Assembly (NCBI GenBank): GCA_932294295.1 | Contig: OW028573.1 | Span: forward strand, 57,203,829-57,267,828 | DNA from: Alitta virens | Taxonomy: Eukaryota; Annelida; Polychaeta; Phyllodocida; Nereididae | Length of the DNA stretch: 64,000 nt | Reading direction: 5' to 3' | Part shown: positions 1 to 12,181 of the stretch, in pieces | Numbering within the stretch: position 1 is the stretch's first letter | How the letters are laid out: every line of letters starts with the position of its first letter | Notes under the pieces: model-generated | Databases searched by the model: none | Told to the model about the DNA's origin: nothing | Seen by the model: the letters and a program-made list of their open reading frames with translations, nothing else | Position numbers and translations under genes: made by a program

Positions 1-93
1 ATTACAGTGAAATGTATGGCCTCCCGACAGCGATATATTATAAAATTGTATGTCTGAAGTATTTGGCAAATAAAATTAGTCTGAATCTGATGG
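1..93 (+). repeat. LINE-like 3' tail fragment
   Basis: The window opens with a short segment ending in an AATAAA-type signal followed by a short TCTGAATCTGA tail. The minus-strand segments near 34.8 and 48.2 kb and the plus-strand one near 60.0 kb share this layout: a GCGATA-like box, an AT-rich stretch, AATAAA, then TCTGA- or TCTG-type repeats. That is how CR1/L2-type non-LTR retrotransposons usually end. No reverse transcriptase is present, so this is a 5'-truncated relic or a look-alike. The family assignment is inference. Confidence 0.35.
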
Positions 94-2063
94 AAATTTA
101 TAATGACGAAGGAAAACGTAATATTTTTCCAAACTGTTCTCAGCTGTTGGTGCTGCTTCCCAATATTTTTTATATTTGTAGATCATAACAAGTTTGATTA
201 GTCATAAAATTGTGGTAGAACAAACCGTCAAATATCATAAAGGTAGACATACACCAAACTATAAAATTTCTCACCTAATTATGAACTCAAGTGACAGTCC
301 AAACACTGTAAACTCAGCAATGTCAACATAATGTAAGAATAATAATCCTCTGTCTAATTAGCCATGTACTGTTGTTAATTAAGGATCCTTAAGTGTGTCT
401 CTAACTTTCATTGAAAATTAATGCAGAGACTGGACGTGATCAGACGTGTATTGAAATGCTTTGGATCCATGAGGGAAAGAAATGTTCAACAAACGAAGAC
501 AACAGTCTAGATTGCAGGTCCGTATTGTTGTGCTTTATCCATCACGAACTTCAGATCAATTCTGCGTGAAAATTAGATCCTCAAAACGATAAAGCTACAT
601 CCTACAGTGGATAAAAACCAGACGGCTAGGCCAAAGCAAAAACACGCGCCAATCAATAGACTGCTCCCATTGGCTTGGCCTCTCTGTCAACGTTACGCTT
701 GTATGATCACATACCAAATGTGCATGTCTAGATTTGAAACGTTGATCACTACAGTCAGGCAAATCAACGGTTTAATTTCAATGCTAATATAGTATATATA
801 TGGACTGAGTTTCAGGGTTAAAGGTTAGACGGATACTTAGTTTGTGAAATCTCTAGGCCTAGACTGTGCGCTCAGCAATGTGCTCTACAGAGAATTGGAT
901 ATATATCATATCTTTAATTCAATTTTATATTGACCTTTTAAAACATACACTTTGCAACAACTCAGAAATTTCACTGTATAAAACGTTATTGATTTAGTCT
1001 ACTTTTATGATCGTAACAATAAAGCCTGTCACCATGACCGACGAAGTTTGGATTGATACCGACTAAATTGGAATTTTAATCTGGGATGTATGGATTCTCT
1101 TTGGAACTATAGGATTTGCCTCTGAAATTGCCTCTGAAGTAGTCTGAACTTCTTAAGGTTAATATTTTGAATAAAAACTATGGTTAGCCTTGTCAGCAGT
1201 TCCTGCGTTGATCTTTTAACAATCGCCATATAGGTGTAAAGACGAAAGGTCTGTGAAAGAGTTGAAAAACTGAGTAAATTGATGAGGCAAAATAAAATGG
1301 CCGACCAGTCTTTTGGCGGGAAACTGATTGGCTTTTTAGGCGCGTTTTGATGAATTACTTGGACGTCGCTTGTTCCATACAAACACGTTTACTATGCAGA
1401 GAGCCGGTCCTTGGGCTACCAAGGCTATTAGCACAGCAAATGACGTTCTAACTGCCTCCCAAAATCCTGCTTTAGGTGGCAGGAAACTGGGTGAAAATTC
1501 CATCTTTGTTCATCAGTAAAATTAGTTTTGGTAGTTTTTCACACTCAGTTTGTGACTCCAAAAAGTAGAAAATGAGAACCGACTCGAAAAGAAGTTACTG
1601 TTATGCAGAATGGTACATCTAATGTGCATGCATTTGGATAAGTCTATGTTCTACTCGGTCAACTCCTGAAAATAAGTCAGTCTTGCTATACTGTACAGTT
1701 GTTCCATCACAATTTAGCTAATGCATGCTTACCAATTTAACAGAAGCCAACAACAATCTCCAATACACTTGATATATAAGATGTCAATGACATCATTAAC
1801 ATTTAACAAGATTTCTGGCATTAAATATATGTTTTTCAGATTAGTTTAAAATCTTTTGATCGTCGTTGTTGGTGGCTCCTGTGTACTTACAAATCATGCA
1901 AAAACAATATAGGAAAAATCACACCAAGAGGAAAATATGGTAAGACAGCCATGCTAAGGCGTTAAGCAAGCAAGAATAGAAAAAGAAAAAAGAGCATCTG
2001 ACAAGAGGCAAGTGCACATCAGGCAGCTTCTGTTCAGGAGGCAAGGGGCAGAGGGTTAATTCT
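94..2063. other. non-coding, probably intron or 3' flank of the EVH1 gene
   Basis: AT-rich sequence with no ORF that resembles a known protein. It lies downstream, in the minus-strand sense, of the second EVH1 exon. The donor GTATGT at 2069-2064 implies that a further exon follows, here or beyond the window edge, but I found no convincing one. A candidate acceptor (CTTAG) near 1965 opens a frame that closes after about 19 codons and shows no EVH1-like residues. Confidence 0.5.
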
Positions 2064-2069
2064 ACATAC

Positions 2070-2191
2070 CATACAGCAGTCTCTGAAGCGCCTAGCATCC
2101 ACAGGGGTGGTAAAATTCAAACCCCACTCATTTGCATATCTGGAATCTCTCCAGTGGACAAAACATTCTGAAGCCTGAGTGATTTTCGTAC
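2070..2191 (-). CDS. exon: C-terminal half of an EVH1/WH1 domain
   Basis: A minus-strand exon of 122 nt. The acceptor is TTGCCACAG just above 2191 and the donor is GTATGT at 2069-2064. It opens with two bases that complete the Gly codon begun by the upstream exon, gives 40 codons and leaves in phase 0. The protein has the EVH1 C-terminal signature: a TQAS segment, then HWRDSR, then WGLNF, then a P-x-DARRF helix start. HWRD and GLNF match Ena/VASP-type domains, while P-x-DAR-x-F resembles SPRED. EVH1 domains bind proline-rich ligands in cytoskeletal and signalling scaffolds. Which family this gene belongs to is unresolved, because the rest of the protein is not visible. Confidence 0.8.
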
Positions 2192-3053
2192 CTGTGGCAA
2201 CGTGTTAGAGCAGGAATAGAAATCAGTTATATGAAGTATTAAATGTCAATGGCATGGAACGACATTTATGGCAATTCACAACCAAAATAGCACATGTCGT
2301 TAAAGAAGTTTCTGCATGCATGGACAATGATCGTCCTTTGAAAAAAAACGCTCCAGGTGTATTACTATATTTTGACCAAAATATTCAAATCTGCATGGAC
2401 TAGTACACCCATGGAAATTGGATACAATCATAGTAACTATAAAACCAATACATTTTACATAGTTCTTACATAGTGTTCCTTTTTTAAAGAAATGATGTTA
2501 AATTAACATTACTCTGAACATATGTTGAGTATAGAAGCTTATTCAAAATCACTAAATGTTTTAATTTGAACATTTCGACCAACATTTTAGACATTTAAAA
2601 AAAACTTTCGACATTTGGACTGTGCCTGGAACGACCACCACAACCATTTTTTGACTGATGGTTTAGCTGATTCTAAAAAATTAGTAATCTTAGCGAATAT
2701 CATGTATGTTGTGACTCGTTAGTCATAATGACTAAGATATTGACTAAAGCTGACTAAGTCAAAATGGCTAGTCATACTAGACAAAGTTAAATGTCTGAGA
2801 CCTCAGTCAAATAGACTTTCAGTTCAGTGCTTCAATGCAATGATCTGAAAATAATACTGGTAAATTTTAGCCAAGCAGATGAAAATGTCACTTTAAGAAA
2901 AAAAACTTTTGGCAGTGCACAAGCAATAGTTATTCCTACCTTCGAAATTATACTACAATCAGTTCAGTATACTGTATATAACATGCGTAATCAGTTTATC
3001 AGCATACAAATGTCATTAACTCGGTAATAAGGATTTTGTTAGCATGGACCTAC
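2192..3053 (-). other. intron between the two EVH1 exons
   Basis: An 862-nt intron with donor GTAGGT at 3053-3048 and acceptor ...CCACAG ending at 2192. It splits a Gly codon (phase 1). It contains an old dispersed repeat around 2640-2815, rich in TTAGTCA/TGACTAA words and related to segments at 47.3 and 48.5 kb. A short plus-strand ORF at 2827-3027 has no recognisable content and is not a gene. Confidence 0.7.
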
Positions 3054-3235
3054 CAGGCTGAATGAGCTTCACATCAAAGATTTTCTCCACGTGTCTGTTG
3101 TAAGCTGTGATCTGGAACACTGTATCCGGTGTGTCCTGTATGCACGTGATGTTGACCGGAACTACGTCATCGGATAGTCGGGCCCAGTAAACTTCATCCC
3201 CATTCACCCGGACTTCAAATATTTCAGCCCATAAC
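3054..3235 (-). CDS. exon: N-terminal half of an EVH1/WH1 domain
   Basis: A minus-strand exon of 182 nt. The acceptor is a good polypyrimidine tract ending TTTTTTTTACAG just above 3235, and the donor is GTAGGT. It enters with the third base of a codon, gives 60 codons and leaves with one base, which matches the next exon. The protein begins LWAEIFEV, with VYWARLSDD and then VPVNI. This follows the EVH1 pattern of an opening strand, an aromatic-rich K/x-W-x segment and a strand before an FxI/FRV strand, leading into the invariant HWRD and GLNF of the next exon. With 100 residues over two exons, nearly the whole domain (usually about 110) is accounted for. The first exon or exons, with the start codon, lie upstream at an unknown distance. 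Confidence 0.8.
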
Positions 3236-6200
3236 CTGTAAAAAAAATAACAACACATAAATAATGAACACATAACGTAAAATATGGTAGTTGTATAAGA
3301 ACTCTTATCACATTTCAAGATCTTATATATGTAACAATGTGCTTTTGTCTAGGTCTCATGCTACTGGTCTGAAGCTATAACGGCATAGCCAGCTGATATG
3401 ATCAGCTGCCAGAGGCAGATGTAATGGTGGGATGACAAGGCTTGGAATCAGACAATGACCTAACCAGCTACATCTTCAAATGAAGGTGCCTTTTACTCGA
3501 TCGGTGTCTATATAAAGCCCCCATCCATGGAGTAAATGTGTAATATGTAAAGGAAGTCATTGGGGGGCATGCGAAGGTCATTTCTCTCTAACATTGCTTG
3601 CTGTGCTTGCTTCACTATTTCCCACCAGATGTCAGGCTAGTTCATGGGCATACTTATGCCACCTAGCGGATGTTTTGTGATCACCTAAATACTTTCCCAG
3701 TTGTAATGTTTCATGATTCATCACGAGTGACATGTTATTGGTGTCCTTTGTTAATTCAGTTAAAGCTTGCTGTTCTTAAAATTCAAAATCTTGAGAGAGC
3801 AGATTAATCTTCTGCAGGCTTCAATGTGAGTATTCATCTCTTCATTAGGCCAACTCTGGCCACCATGCAATCAATAAAAAAAGCTATCAAACCTGTCAAT
3901 CATTTTACAACAATCCCCAAAACCCCAATCAGTGTCAGGGAAGAAGGGTTCCTGCGAGACTAATGATATCTCAATTCTCCCAAGCACAAAACGGATTCCT
4001 CTGCAAATTTCTTGGCTGTGTAGATAATTGGCCACAGGAACAAGAGGCGGAGAAATTTAGCCAGATTGCTCAAAGTACGAACTGACAAAAGGACAGCTCA
4101 TTGCGAAGAAAGTCTCAAGAATTTCTGGCAGAAGCTCCATCTTCTAAAGCCAGAAGGGACTTGGTTTGTCTGCATGAGACTTATAAATAGACCCTGAAAA
4201 GCTTCCAGATACCAAGCATGATGGAAGGGACACCAGAGACTGAATCAGAGAACCACTGACCTGACAACTTAACTCTTTCTATGTTCACCGACCGCCAATA
4301 GTATAACACCACTGCGTCCCATTGGCACTACTGTGAAGGCACATATGCTACAGCTTCCTGATCGTCATATCACCACAACATACATTTGACCAGTGCATTA
4401 TCATGTTGCTGGTGAGGTCAGTGTCGTGTAAAAGCAAGAATCAGCAAGAGTGATATTACAGAAATATTGTAGAATACCTTAAATCTACTGCTAGTACCTT
4501 GGCGTGTAGTCATGTGTCTAACATATACATTTATTGTAAATGGTAAACCAAACAAAAAGATATAGCAGTTGGTGCAGCTGTGGTTGGCTTGTAATGACAA
4601 CGCTTCCCTCAAGGGAATACATCTGCAAATGCAGACTTTCTTTCAGCACATTGTCTTTTTTACACACATATGATCCGCTCCAACAAGCATATAGCATATA
4701 GCATATAGCATCAGGAAGTAGCTGCTCGTGTTTAACTGGAAATTCATCATATTGAATTGACCATGCCCTCGGGATTAATCTCCCTTGAGGTAGTAAGTGA
4801 GCTTGCAAGAGTTGGCTAAAGGTCATATTGCCTCAGGTTTACATCAGTTCAAATGGACTGCCTAAAGATGCTCGTGGAAACCTGAAACCCAGATGAAGCC
4901 CAACAGGAACAATCTCCTGACACAATCAATTGCATCAATTCCATTTCCTCATTTCAGATGTCATAAGTAATTACCACCATAAAGATCCTTTTGCCAACCT
5001 CATAATGTGGGTACCATGGAGGCTTCTATACTGTAACAATGTTAGTCTTGGGTGTCAGATTAGAAAGCCTGGAAGAAAGTGGCCCAAAAAGTACAAATAC
5101 AAATTTGAACTCAGAAAGAGAAAGAATTATATGCAGCAAGAGAGTCATTCCTAATTGAAGACAAGTTAAGCCATGCTCTTGTTATCCACTTAGCATCCAG
5201 TTTTAGAGACAGACCAGACAGAAACAGAGATAGACAAATGAAACACATAGACAGCAAGACAAGAGATAGACAAAAATCTATAGTGATGAGGACAGCTTGA
5301 GTGGACATCCACACTGATACTGTTGGGAGATGGAAATTTAAAAGCAGTCTGGAGTGCTGTTGACTGGCCAATCCATAGCACTTGACCACTGCATATCTCC
5401 AAATAGCCAACGGTCACAACATCTACTAATGACCCAAACGCACAGGGCTACTATGGTAATGACATCTAAAATGGACAGTTCGCTGCAAAGGAGGTGTCTG
5501 TGTCCCGTTAAGTATATTTCCATCACAATTAGAGTCATGAGCAAGGTGGGCATCCCTGTACGACATCAATTAGGTGTGGAATCATGTGATAGATATTACC
5601 ATACTCCTGGCCATTATACAACACTTATCATTACAAAAGACAACTTTCAACTGTGGTTATCCAGAGTTAGGAATGACGACCTGGTGTTACAGAACGTATC
5701 CTATATACATAATAACTTTATTGCAAAGGCAACTTTTGCCATAAGTTGCATGTATGTTATTAATTCATTGTGGATGTTTTAGTAAAAACTTCAGTACGTA
5801 TAGCGTGAGGTTCTAGTGGTCCAGCTAAGACTAGTCAGTAAAGAATGAACACGCCGCGAATTGTATTGTATTGTAATATTAACTCGGTCATGTACCTACG
5901 TCTTTGTTTGTGAAACATAGTGGTTAAGGAATAATTTGGATAGGTTGGTTGAGAAAAACGAAGTACCAGTTGCAGCTCAGTGCATTCCAGTGCATGTAAG
6001 ATGCACATTGGATAATATCTAAAGGAAAAAGTGCATTATAGCAAACCCAGATTTAGCCATCCCAGTTGCTATGCCTATGGCGTCAAATGTTTGAATTCAA
6101 TGTTTGACGTCACAAACAAACGACGGCGGATTTCATTTTCAAGGCAAGACTTCGTTTTCTTTTGCCACCCCCAAGCCCCTGCTACGCTAGACAAATATTA

Positions 6201-8365
6201 TTCTTAAAAAAAATTTGTTAAAAAAATTGCCGGGTTGCAAAAATCTAAGATGGGTTTACCCTCTATCAAATATAGACATTTTGAATAATATACTGTTTGG
6301 CAGCTTTGGTTTCATATTTGATTAGGATAACAACCACAGTCGATACAATTGATCAATTATCATTACTTCTCGTAAAGTTTGTCCAGACTAAGCAATGAGT
6401 CCAATGTTCATGTGTCAATACATCTCAATTTACCACAGCACTTTAACAAGGTTTCATTTCACCAAAGCAATTTGCTAGGAGAGAGAGAAGACGGTCTGGG
6501 AAAGGTCAGTCACTTGAGATACTTGTCCTCAAGACCAATGGCAAATCGGATTGGGATGTCCAGTAAATCGATGATTGATGCAAGGACAGAAGTGACCAGT
6601 GGTCATAAGTGCTATAAATAAACGATGGGGCAAGGGATTGAGGAAGACAAATGGGGCAATTAAAGCACCAGAGGCAATAAATATGTGAACAGACCCCCAA
6701 GAATGCAGTCTAGCTGTCAGTAGCCAAATATAGTTGATTTATAATATAGAGAGCTGTGTTGATATGGAGATATCCATTAGCTTTAATAATGTGTCTAAAC
6801 GGCAGGTACTAAACGGCAGATACTCTCTCTGCAATACAACTAAAATTGTGTAAATACACGTTGGAAAACTAACCGTGGTTCGTTTCTCAACACTAAACAG
6901 CCACTTAAGATCGGTTGACAAAGTGACATAGAACAGACGCCCATGCAGGTAGACTGGCCAGCGGTCAGTGGGGACTGGACTCAGGCAGAATAAGTGATGA
7001 AGGGCGGTCAGTCAGGACATCATCAGTTTCAGCCCAGCTGCTTGCCTGTTGGTTTTTACACCATCCGAGGGTGTCAGCTGCATACGAATCAGGCCATAAA
7101 GGCCTGCGCAGCCATTGCAAGTCACTCTGGCACAGAGGTATTTGTGTACCTGACAAGCTCTCCTCTATAACGCACACTATTCCTATGTCTCTTGTGTGAT
7201 ATTTTCACCACTAAAAAGTATATTCTCCTACGATCAGACTACATGCTTTGGCTATGAAATATAGCAACAGGGATCATGTAAATTTATCCTGCATGTAATT
7301 TCTTCCAACTCCAGTTCATTCTGGCCATGCAAGAGCAAACATTAAGTCCGTGACTGTAGACATCCCCAAAGCAGCATTTCATAAACACAGCTACATACGG
7401 CTGAGTCTGAGCAGCTAAATGTGTTTTATGAGACTGTAGACAGCGCCTGTAAAGCGACTAATGATGTTTATCACTCAATGAAAGAGCTGCGTGACTCTGT
7501 GTTACAAACACACCAGTGACAAATAGAATCGCCCAACCTCATTATAGAGCCTCCAAAACAAGGCAAATGGCTGCCAGGGCTACAGTGCAAAGATGCACTA
7601 CCTATCTATCTATCTATCCATCAATAAACCCTCGCCATACAATAGTTCACAAGTTACTGGCATCAATTAGTGAGGTAGTCTTGATAAAATGCGATGGTCA
7701 ATTACAATCAGTTACAGACTAGATTACATTTGGTTAAAAAATAATTTCGAATTATGAGGTGAGCGTGTGGTATTCCGGGGGCGGAGGGAGTTTCCACTTA
7801 AAACAAACACCACATAAATGACTAGATTATCCACATTAACAACACCACTATCTTGCACAAAAAGCTGTCTAGCCTTTAACGGTGACCGCACCGATCCATT
7901 TTTTTTTTTGCTCAGTGCAAATCTAAACTTGACATTCCATTTGGAATTTAATCACTTGATGCCCTCACAACGTAGAAGCAAGCAACCCATAAATCATGTT
8001 ATTAAAACAATCAATATTAGCACTAATCTCCTCTCCCTACACGTTAAACCGCTTACTGAAAGTCCCCTTACAGAATTTCTCATATTATGGTTCCATGTGG
8101 AATGGGTGAAGGCTGGGTTTACTGTTACACCCAAAATTTATGCTCCATGAATGAGAATTGTGATTGCAAACAATCTTGGCTGTAAGTGCATCTAAACTTG
8201 AGCACACAATATTGCTCTACTGGAAAATAATCTCAACCTCTGCAATTCAATTGAATCTCTATCTTATTAGGATGAAATGCATCCTATCATGTAATTTGCA
8301 TTGATTCTGTTTTATTCTATTCTAACATGTAATTTGCATTTATTCTATTCTATTCTATTCTTTTT
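3236..8365. other. no gene recognised (probable upstream intron)
   Basis: About 5 kb without a supportable exon. The largest ORF (5354-5782, plus, 142 codons) and its minus-strand overlaps have no known motif and unlike-coding composition. A TATAGCA microrepeat lies at 4685-4710 and a CTAT repeat at 7601-7620. A short partial palindrome (GCGTCAAA...TTTGACGTC) is at 6079-6111. As an EVH1 exon with an open 5' phase ends at 3235, at least one more minus-strand exon must lie at higher coordinates, here or beyond. Confidence 0.5.
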
Positions 8366-8560
8366 GTGGGGGCCTAACTCAGTGGTAGCGCTCTGGGCTT
8401 CAAAACCACTGGGTCCCGGGTTTGATCCCCACTTGATCCTAAGTTGGATGGCTGTTTCATTCTTCATCTCATTGTCATGGTCCCTGCCGGTCCTTATTAG
8501 ACCCATCAGGTGCAGAAATACAGGACGTAAAGCCCTTATCCATTTCTATTCTATTATATT
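8366..8560 (+). repeat. tRNA-derived SINE
   Basis: The head (8366-8436) reads like a tRNA gene. An A box TAACTCAGTGG is at 8375-8385 and a B box GGGTTTGATCC at 8418-8428, at normal pol III promoter spacing. A non-tRNA body of about 110 bp follows, then a TTCTATTCTA-type tail. The same TTCTATTCTA simple repeat precedes the head (8305-8362), so the element either duplicated it on insertion or landed in it. The imperfect acceptor and anticodon stems and the attached body argue against a working tRNA gene. The SINE family is not recognised. Confidence 0.7.
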
Positions 8561-8585
8561 ATATTCTTTTCTTTTCTATTCGTGA

Positions 8586-9045
8586 TTGATTTTAATTGCC
8601 CTGACTATTTGGACTTTCTTTCCTAGCAAAGCAAATACTTGGAAGAGACAAGAACATTAGCATGCCCTGAGGATGGCCTAGCCCATTTAGATGATTTTTT
8701 TTCTCACTTCCTTCCTTCCTGTTTGGTGTGATAAACCCTTGCACTTCACAAATTACCTTCAGCAGCCCGTCCTGTGTGGCTGGCAGCCTCCTTATTCTCA
8801 TTTTCACGCTCCTTCTGTCCAGACTGAAAGGCACCTGCCCTCAAACCAACATAAAAGGAAATGTGGTGGTGAAAGGAGGCACCTTGTGTGACACCCTTTG
8901 CAGTTATTTATGCTACCAATAAGACATTCATGATTAGCCTTAATATCAAATCATAGTGTGTAAAAGGTGGAAAGAAGGGGCCAGTTCTTAGGAAGGAAGT
9001 CCGAAAGGCTACCAAGTCTGAGTTAACCACCCAATTTCCATGATA
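8586..9045. other. no gene seen
   Basis: A short unique spacer between the SINE and the start of the duplicated block. ORFs on both strands (8592-8922) overlap each other and show no protein signature. Confidence 0.4.
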
Positions 9046-11481
9046 CACATACAGGTTCATAAGACACAAGATTAGCCGGTTTGTTCATAAGCTACGCTGC
9101 CACTATGATACACATGCACCTGTTATGCGAATGTGTAGCTCACTCACTCACTCACTCACTCACTCACTCACTCACTCACTCACTCACTCACTCACTCACT
9201 TACTCACTCACTCACTCTCTCACTCTCTCACTCTCTCACACTCATTCTCATCTATTGCTGTGACAAGTAAACATTAAATTGATCTTGATTGTCTGTAGTG
9301 AACTTCAGCCCAAGTCTGATTTAATTTCCTGAAGATAAAAATAAGGTCTGGCCACCCACTCTCTGCTCATGCAGGTGCGTAGATTCTCACAAGGAAAGGC
9401 CATTTATACAGCTGGGCTTTAAAGAAAGTCTAGGTTTCACTACTCATTCGAGGCAGCTCTGACAATTACGTCTTTGTAAGTAATACATCCCTTTGTCCTT
9501 TCTTTAATTTCCTGTTTAAGTCTTTCCCGCAGATGAACACCTTTTGAAGTGAAGTAATCAATAGACTATAGAAAACATCTAACAAAGCAGAGAGTTCTAT
9601 AGCAAAATGCCAAAGAAAATGTTGTGTGAACTAGTGGAACCTCTAACAATTTTAAAAAAAAACACCTAAAAAGGATCCCTTGCCACGAATTACAGGGGAA
9701 AGCGGCAGTTGATTGTTTAACTAAACAAAGAGAAATATGGTGTCAATAATAGCTACATTTAAAGAGGGCGACGTTTCATTTCAAATTGGAAGCAATTATG
9801 CAATTATTACATGGATGTTTTCATTCAACATTTTAGAGAAAATGCCACTGCCGTTTTGTACCATTTTGAACTGATAAGCCCGAATTTTTAACTAAATTTC
9901 CAACCAGTAATTGTTTGGCTATTTATATAACAAATCTGCATGATGTGGTATAAGGACTATGAGGCTACACAAGTATAAATGGCACTCTTTATGCCACTTT
10001 GAAATTGAACATTTTCTCTCGCATTCCTTATAAACTTTTTCTCAAAGTATGGTTGCAGGCAAGGTTGTTTCTCCTGTTACTGACAAGGAATGGCATAACG
10101 TCTCTCACGGCCATTCGTTGCCTTGTTAGAAAAGGTGCATCAGTTGTCACAAGATAGATACATGAGCACAATAAGTGATTCGTCTGAACATTATCATCAC
10201 AAATATATGGTTGATCGTTATTCATAGGGTGCATAGTCAGTTCATCTCTTAACTAGTTTGTCCAAATTGTTTCAGGTCAACTGAGTGTAATCTGGCTGAG
10301 GGGGGCTTATATAGTAATTACCTAATTGGCCAGGTTGATTATATTGCACTCTACTGTAAAACTACAGGCTCCATGCTGTCTCTGATGAATTGAAACACGC
10401 CTTAAAATATAACCTAGTATATTATAATATACAACTTTAAATTATGGGTTTTTTTTTTGGGGGGGGGGGGGGGGTTTAAACATAATATTCAATCGTGCAA
10501 GGGAATTTGAAATAATGTAAATTTCACAGAGTGTTGTGGAGCTACATGCCGAAACTTGAATATATGTTGTGGCATTGTTTGATTTATTGCAACTAAAACA
10601 TACATACAGTATACAAACAATACTCCATGGTCTGGTTTGTGACATGAATAAAAAAAATAACACAGTGAATTACAGACTAAAGCAACATTCAACATTTTAG
10701 AAACATTAAAACTATGTGGGCGTAAAGTGGGCGTTCCACCTATTTTGGTAATGACAGGATAGTCTTCACCCCTTTTTTCCCCAGGGCATGACCACAAGGA
10801 GATGTCCTGTGCCCTTCACTTATTACCCAGCCCATAATACCCAACCAAGGTCCTTAATAACATTTACTAGGGACCTGTCGCTTGGGTTCACATCATACCC
10901 GCCAACATTCGCATGCTAATAACATTACCCACAATTCACGATGACCTTGAGATCACGTGATAAAGATGCTGAGGACGCTCACCGTGTTTCCATGCCATCA
11001 CAACTGTGTCTCATCTTATTATGCACATCTGCACCCATGTTGAGGTCAGAAAGATCACTAAGTTATGGCTGCACACTGTCCGTTGCTGGACAAGGAGACT
11101 GTCTTCTGCATATAATCTAAGTTTCTGGGGGGAAAAAAATTTGTATGTAAGTCTAAGATGGTTTTATATCCTTACTTGATATATTCCCATATATACTACT
11201 TTGGCAAGTCTTATCTCAGACGCCATATAAGTCAAAAGCACTTTGCTGACTCAAGTCACAATAGGCAATCTCCACACTGAACCTTGTCACTGGTGGTAGT
11301 GATAGACTAAGCAATATGGGAGTCCCTAATCTATCATTATAGCAATAATGTCATGGCTGGAATGATACCGGCGCCATGAGGATCCTAATCACGGACAACA
11401 GTGCAGGAATATTAGAGAAAATATTAGGGCACATTACCAAGCAGTATTGTGCATGACAACAGCTGCCGTTGTCAACATGAC
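9046..11481. repeat. duplicated block, copy A (left of BEL element)
   Basis: This 2436-bp block recurs at 19122-20979 in direct orientation. Both copies start at CACATACAGGTTCAT and end at GTCAACATGAC. By eye I count about a dozen substitutions over the shared part, so identity is roughly 99%. The main difference is about 540 bp (roughly 9241-9785), present here and missing in A', with the break at the CTCA microsatellite. The T/G homopolymer near 10447-10474 also differs in length. Small ORFs at 10028-10234 and 10442-10797 (minus) recur in A' but lack any protein signature. No terminal inverted repeats were found, so the block is not obviously a transposon. Confidence 0.85.
9139..9240. repeat. 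(CTCA)n microsatellite
   Basis: About 25 CTCA units, degenerating into CTCT at the right. It is shorter and followed by a deletion in the second copy of the block (19216-19285). The ORF across it encodes only a THSL repeat and is not a gene. Confidence 0.9.
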
Positions 11482-11894
11482 TGTAACTGGTGTAGTTCAA
11501 AACTTGACACCAGAGGGCTCTTCTCCTGTGAAGAGCATTAATACTCCTAATTATCAACAGAGGGCACTTTTTCCCTCTGTTTATTTAGTTGAGCTGCCAA
11601 GTAAACTGACAGTTGGCAGAGAATCATTTAGTACAAAGAAGTCAATATAAGGTCAGTAATTGTGTATTATACTCTACAATGTTATGTATTTGTATAGTCT
11701 GTTGATAGTCTGTTAATAGTCTGTTAATATGTACTTGCAGTGTCACAGACAGATTGAATCAGAGAGATGTATATGGATGGATCATAAAGAGGAATAAATG
11801 ATCAACTTCTGTCTTGTAACACTTGAGACTTAGTTTTACATATTCATGCTACAGGAAGTAGCTTCTAACAGTCATTGGCATTGGGGCTGTTATA
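11482..11894 (+). repeat. 5' LTR of BEL element
   Basis: Starts TGTAAC and ends GTTATA, an imperfect inverted terminus. It contains AATAAATG near 11794 as a possible polyadenylation signal and a TAGTCTGTTAA tandem near 11690-11730. The internal region continues AGTGACACTTATAAGG, and no clear tRNA primer-binding site was recognised there. An alternative end at GTGACA (11900) would give a canonical CA terminus, but the 3' LTR copy lacks those bases. Confidence 0.85.
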
Positions 11895-12181
11895 GTGACA
11901 CTTATAAGGTATCAATAGAAACTCTTTTTGGAACCATGGTAATTGAGTTGTACCTTAAAGCTCCAGTGATCATGTAGACAACATAATTGATATTTGAACA
12001 TTTCATCAACCCACAAATTCACTGAAATTCAGTCACACCTGAGTGACTATCAAATGGACTTGACATTTCCTACCCAGGAAGTCTTCAACAGCTTTCACAC
12101 CTTCAGCATTGGTGTTAATTTGTGTTAACAGCAACTCAACTGCCAACTTTGATTGACAAATGATCACAACATTGCTATTGT

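Noticed and set aside
6040..6250. Possible MITE with GYAAACCCA ends
   Set aside because: End similarity holds for only about ten bases and no target duplication could be seen.
8366..8436. Functional tRNA gene
   Set aside because: A and B boxes are good, but the stems are imperfect and a SINE body and tail are attached.
9081..9263. ORF encoding a THSL repeat
   Set aside because: Translation of the CTCA microsatellite.
10028..10797. Small minus-strand ORFs found in both copies of the duplicated block
   Set aside because: Their recurrence reflects the recent DNA duplication, not selection; no domain, and one runs over a homopolymer.
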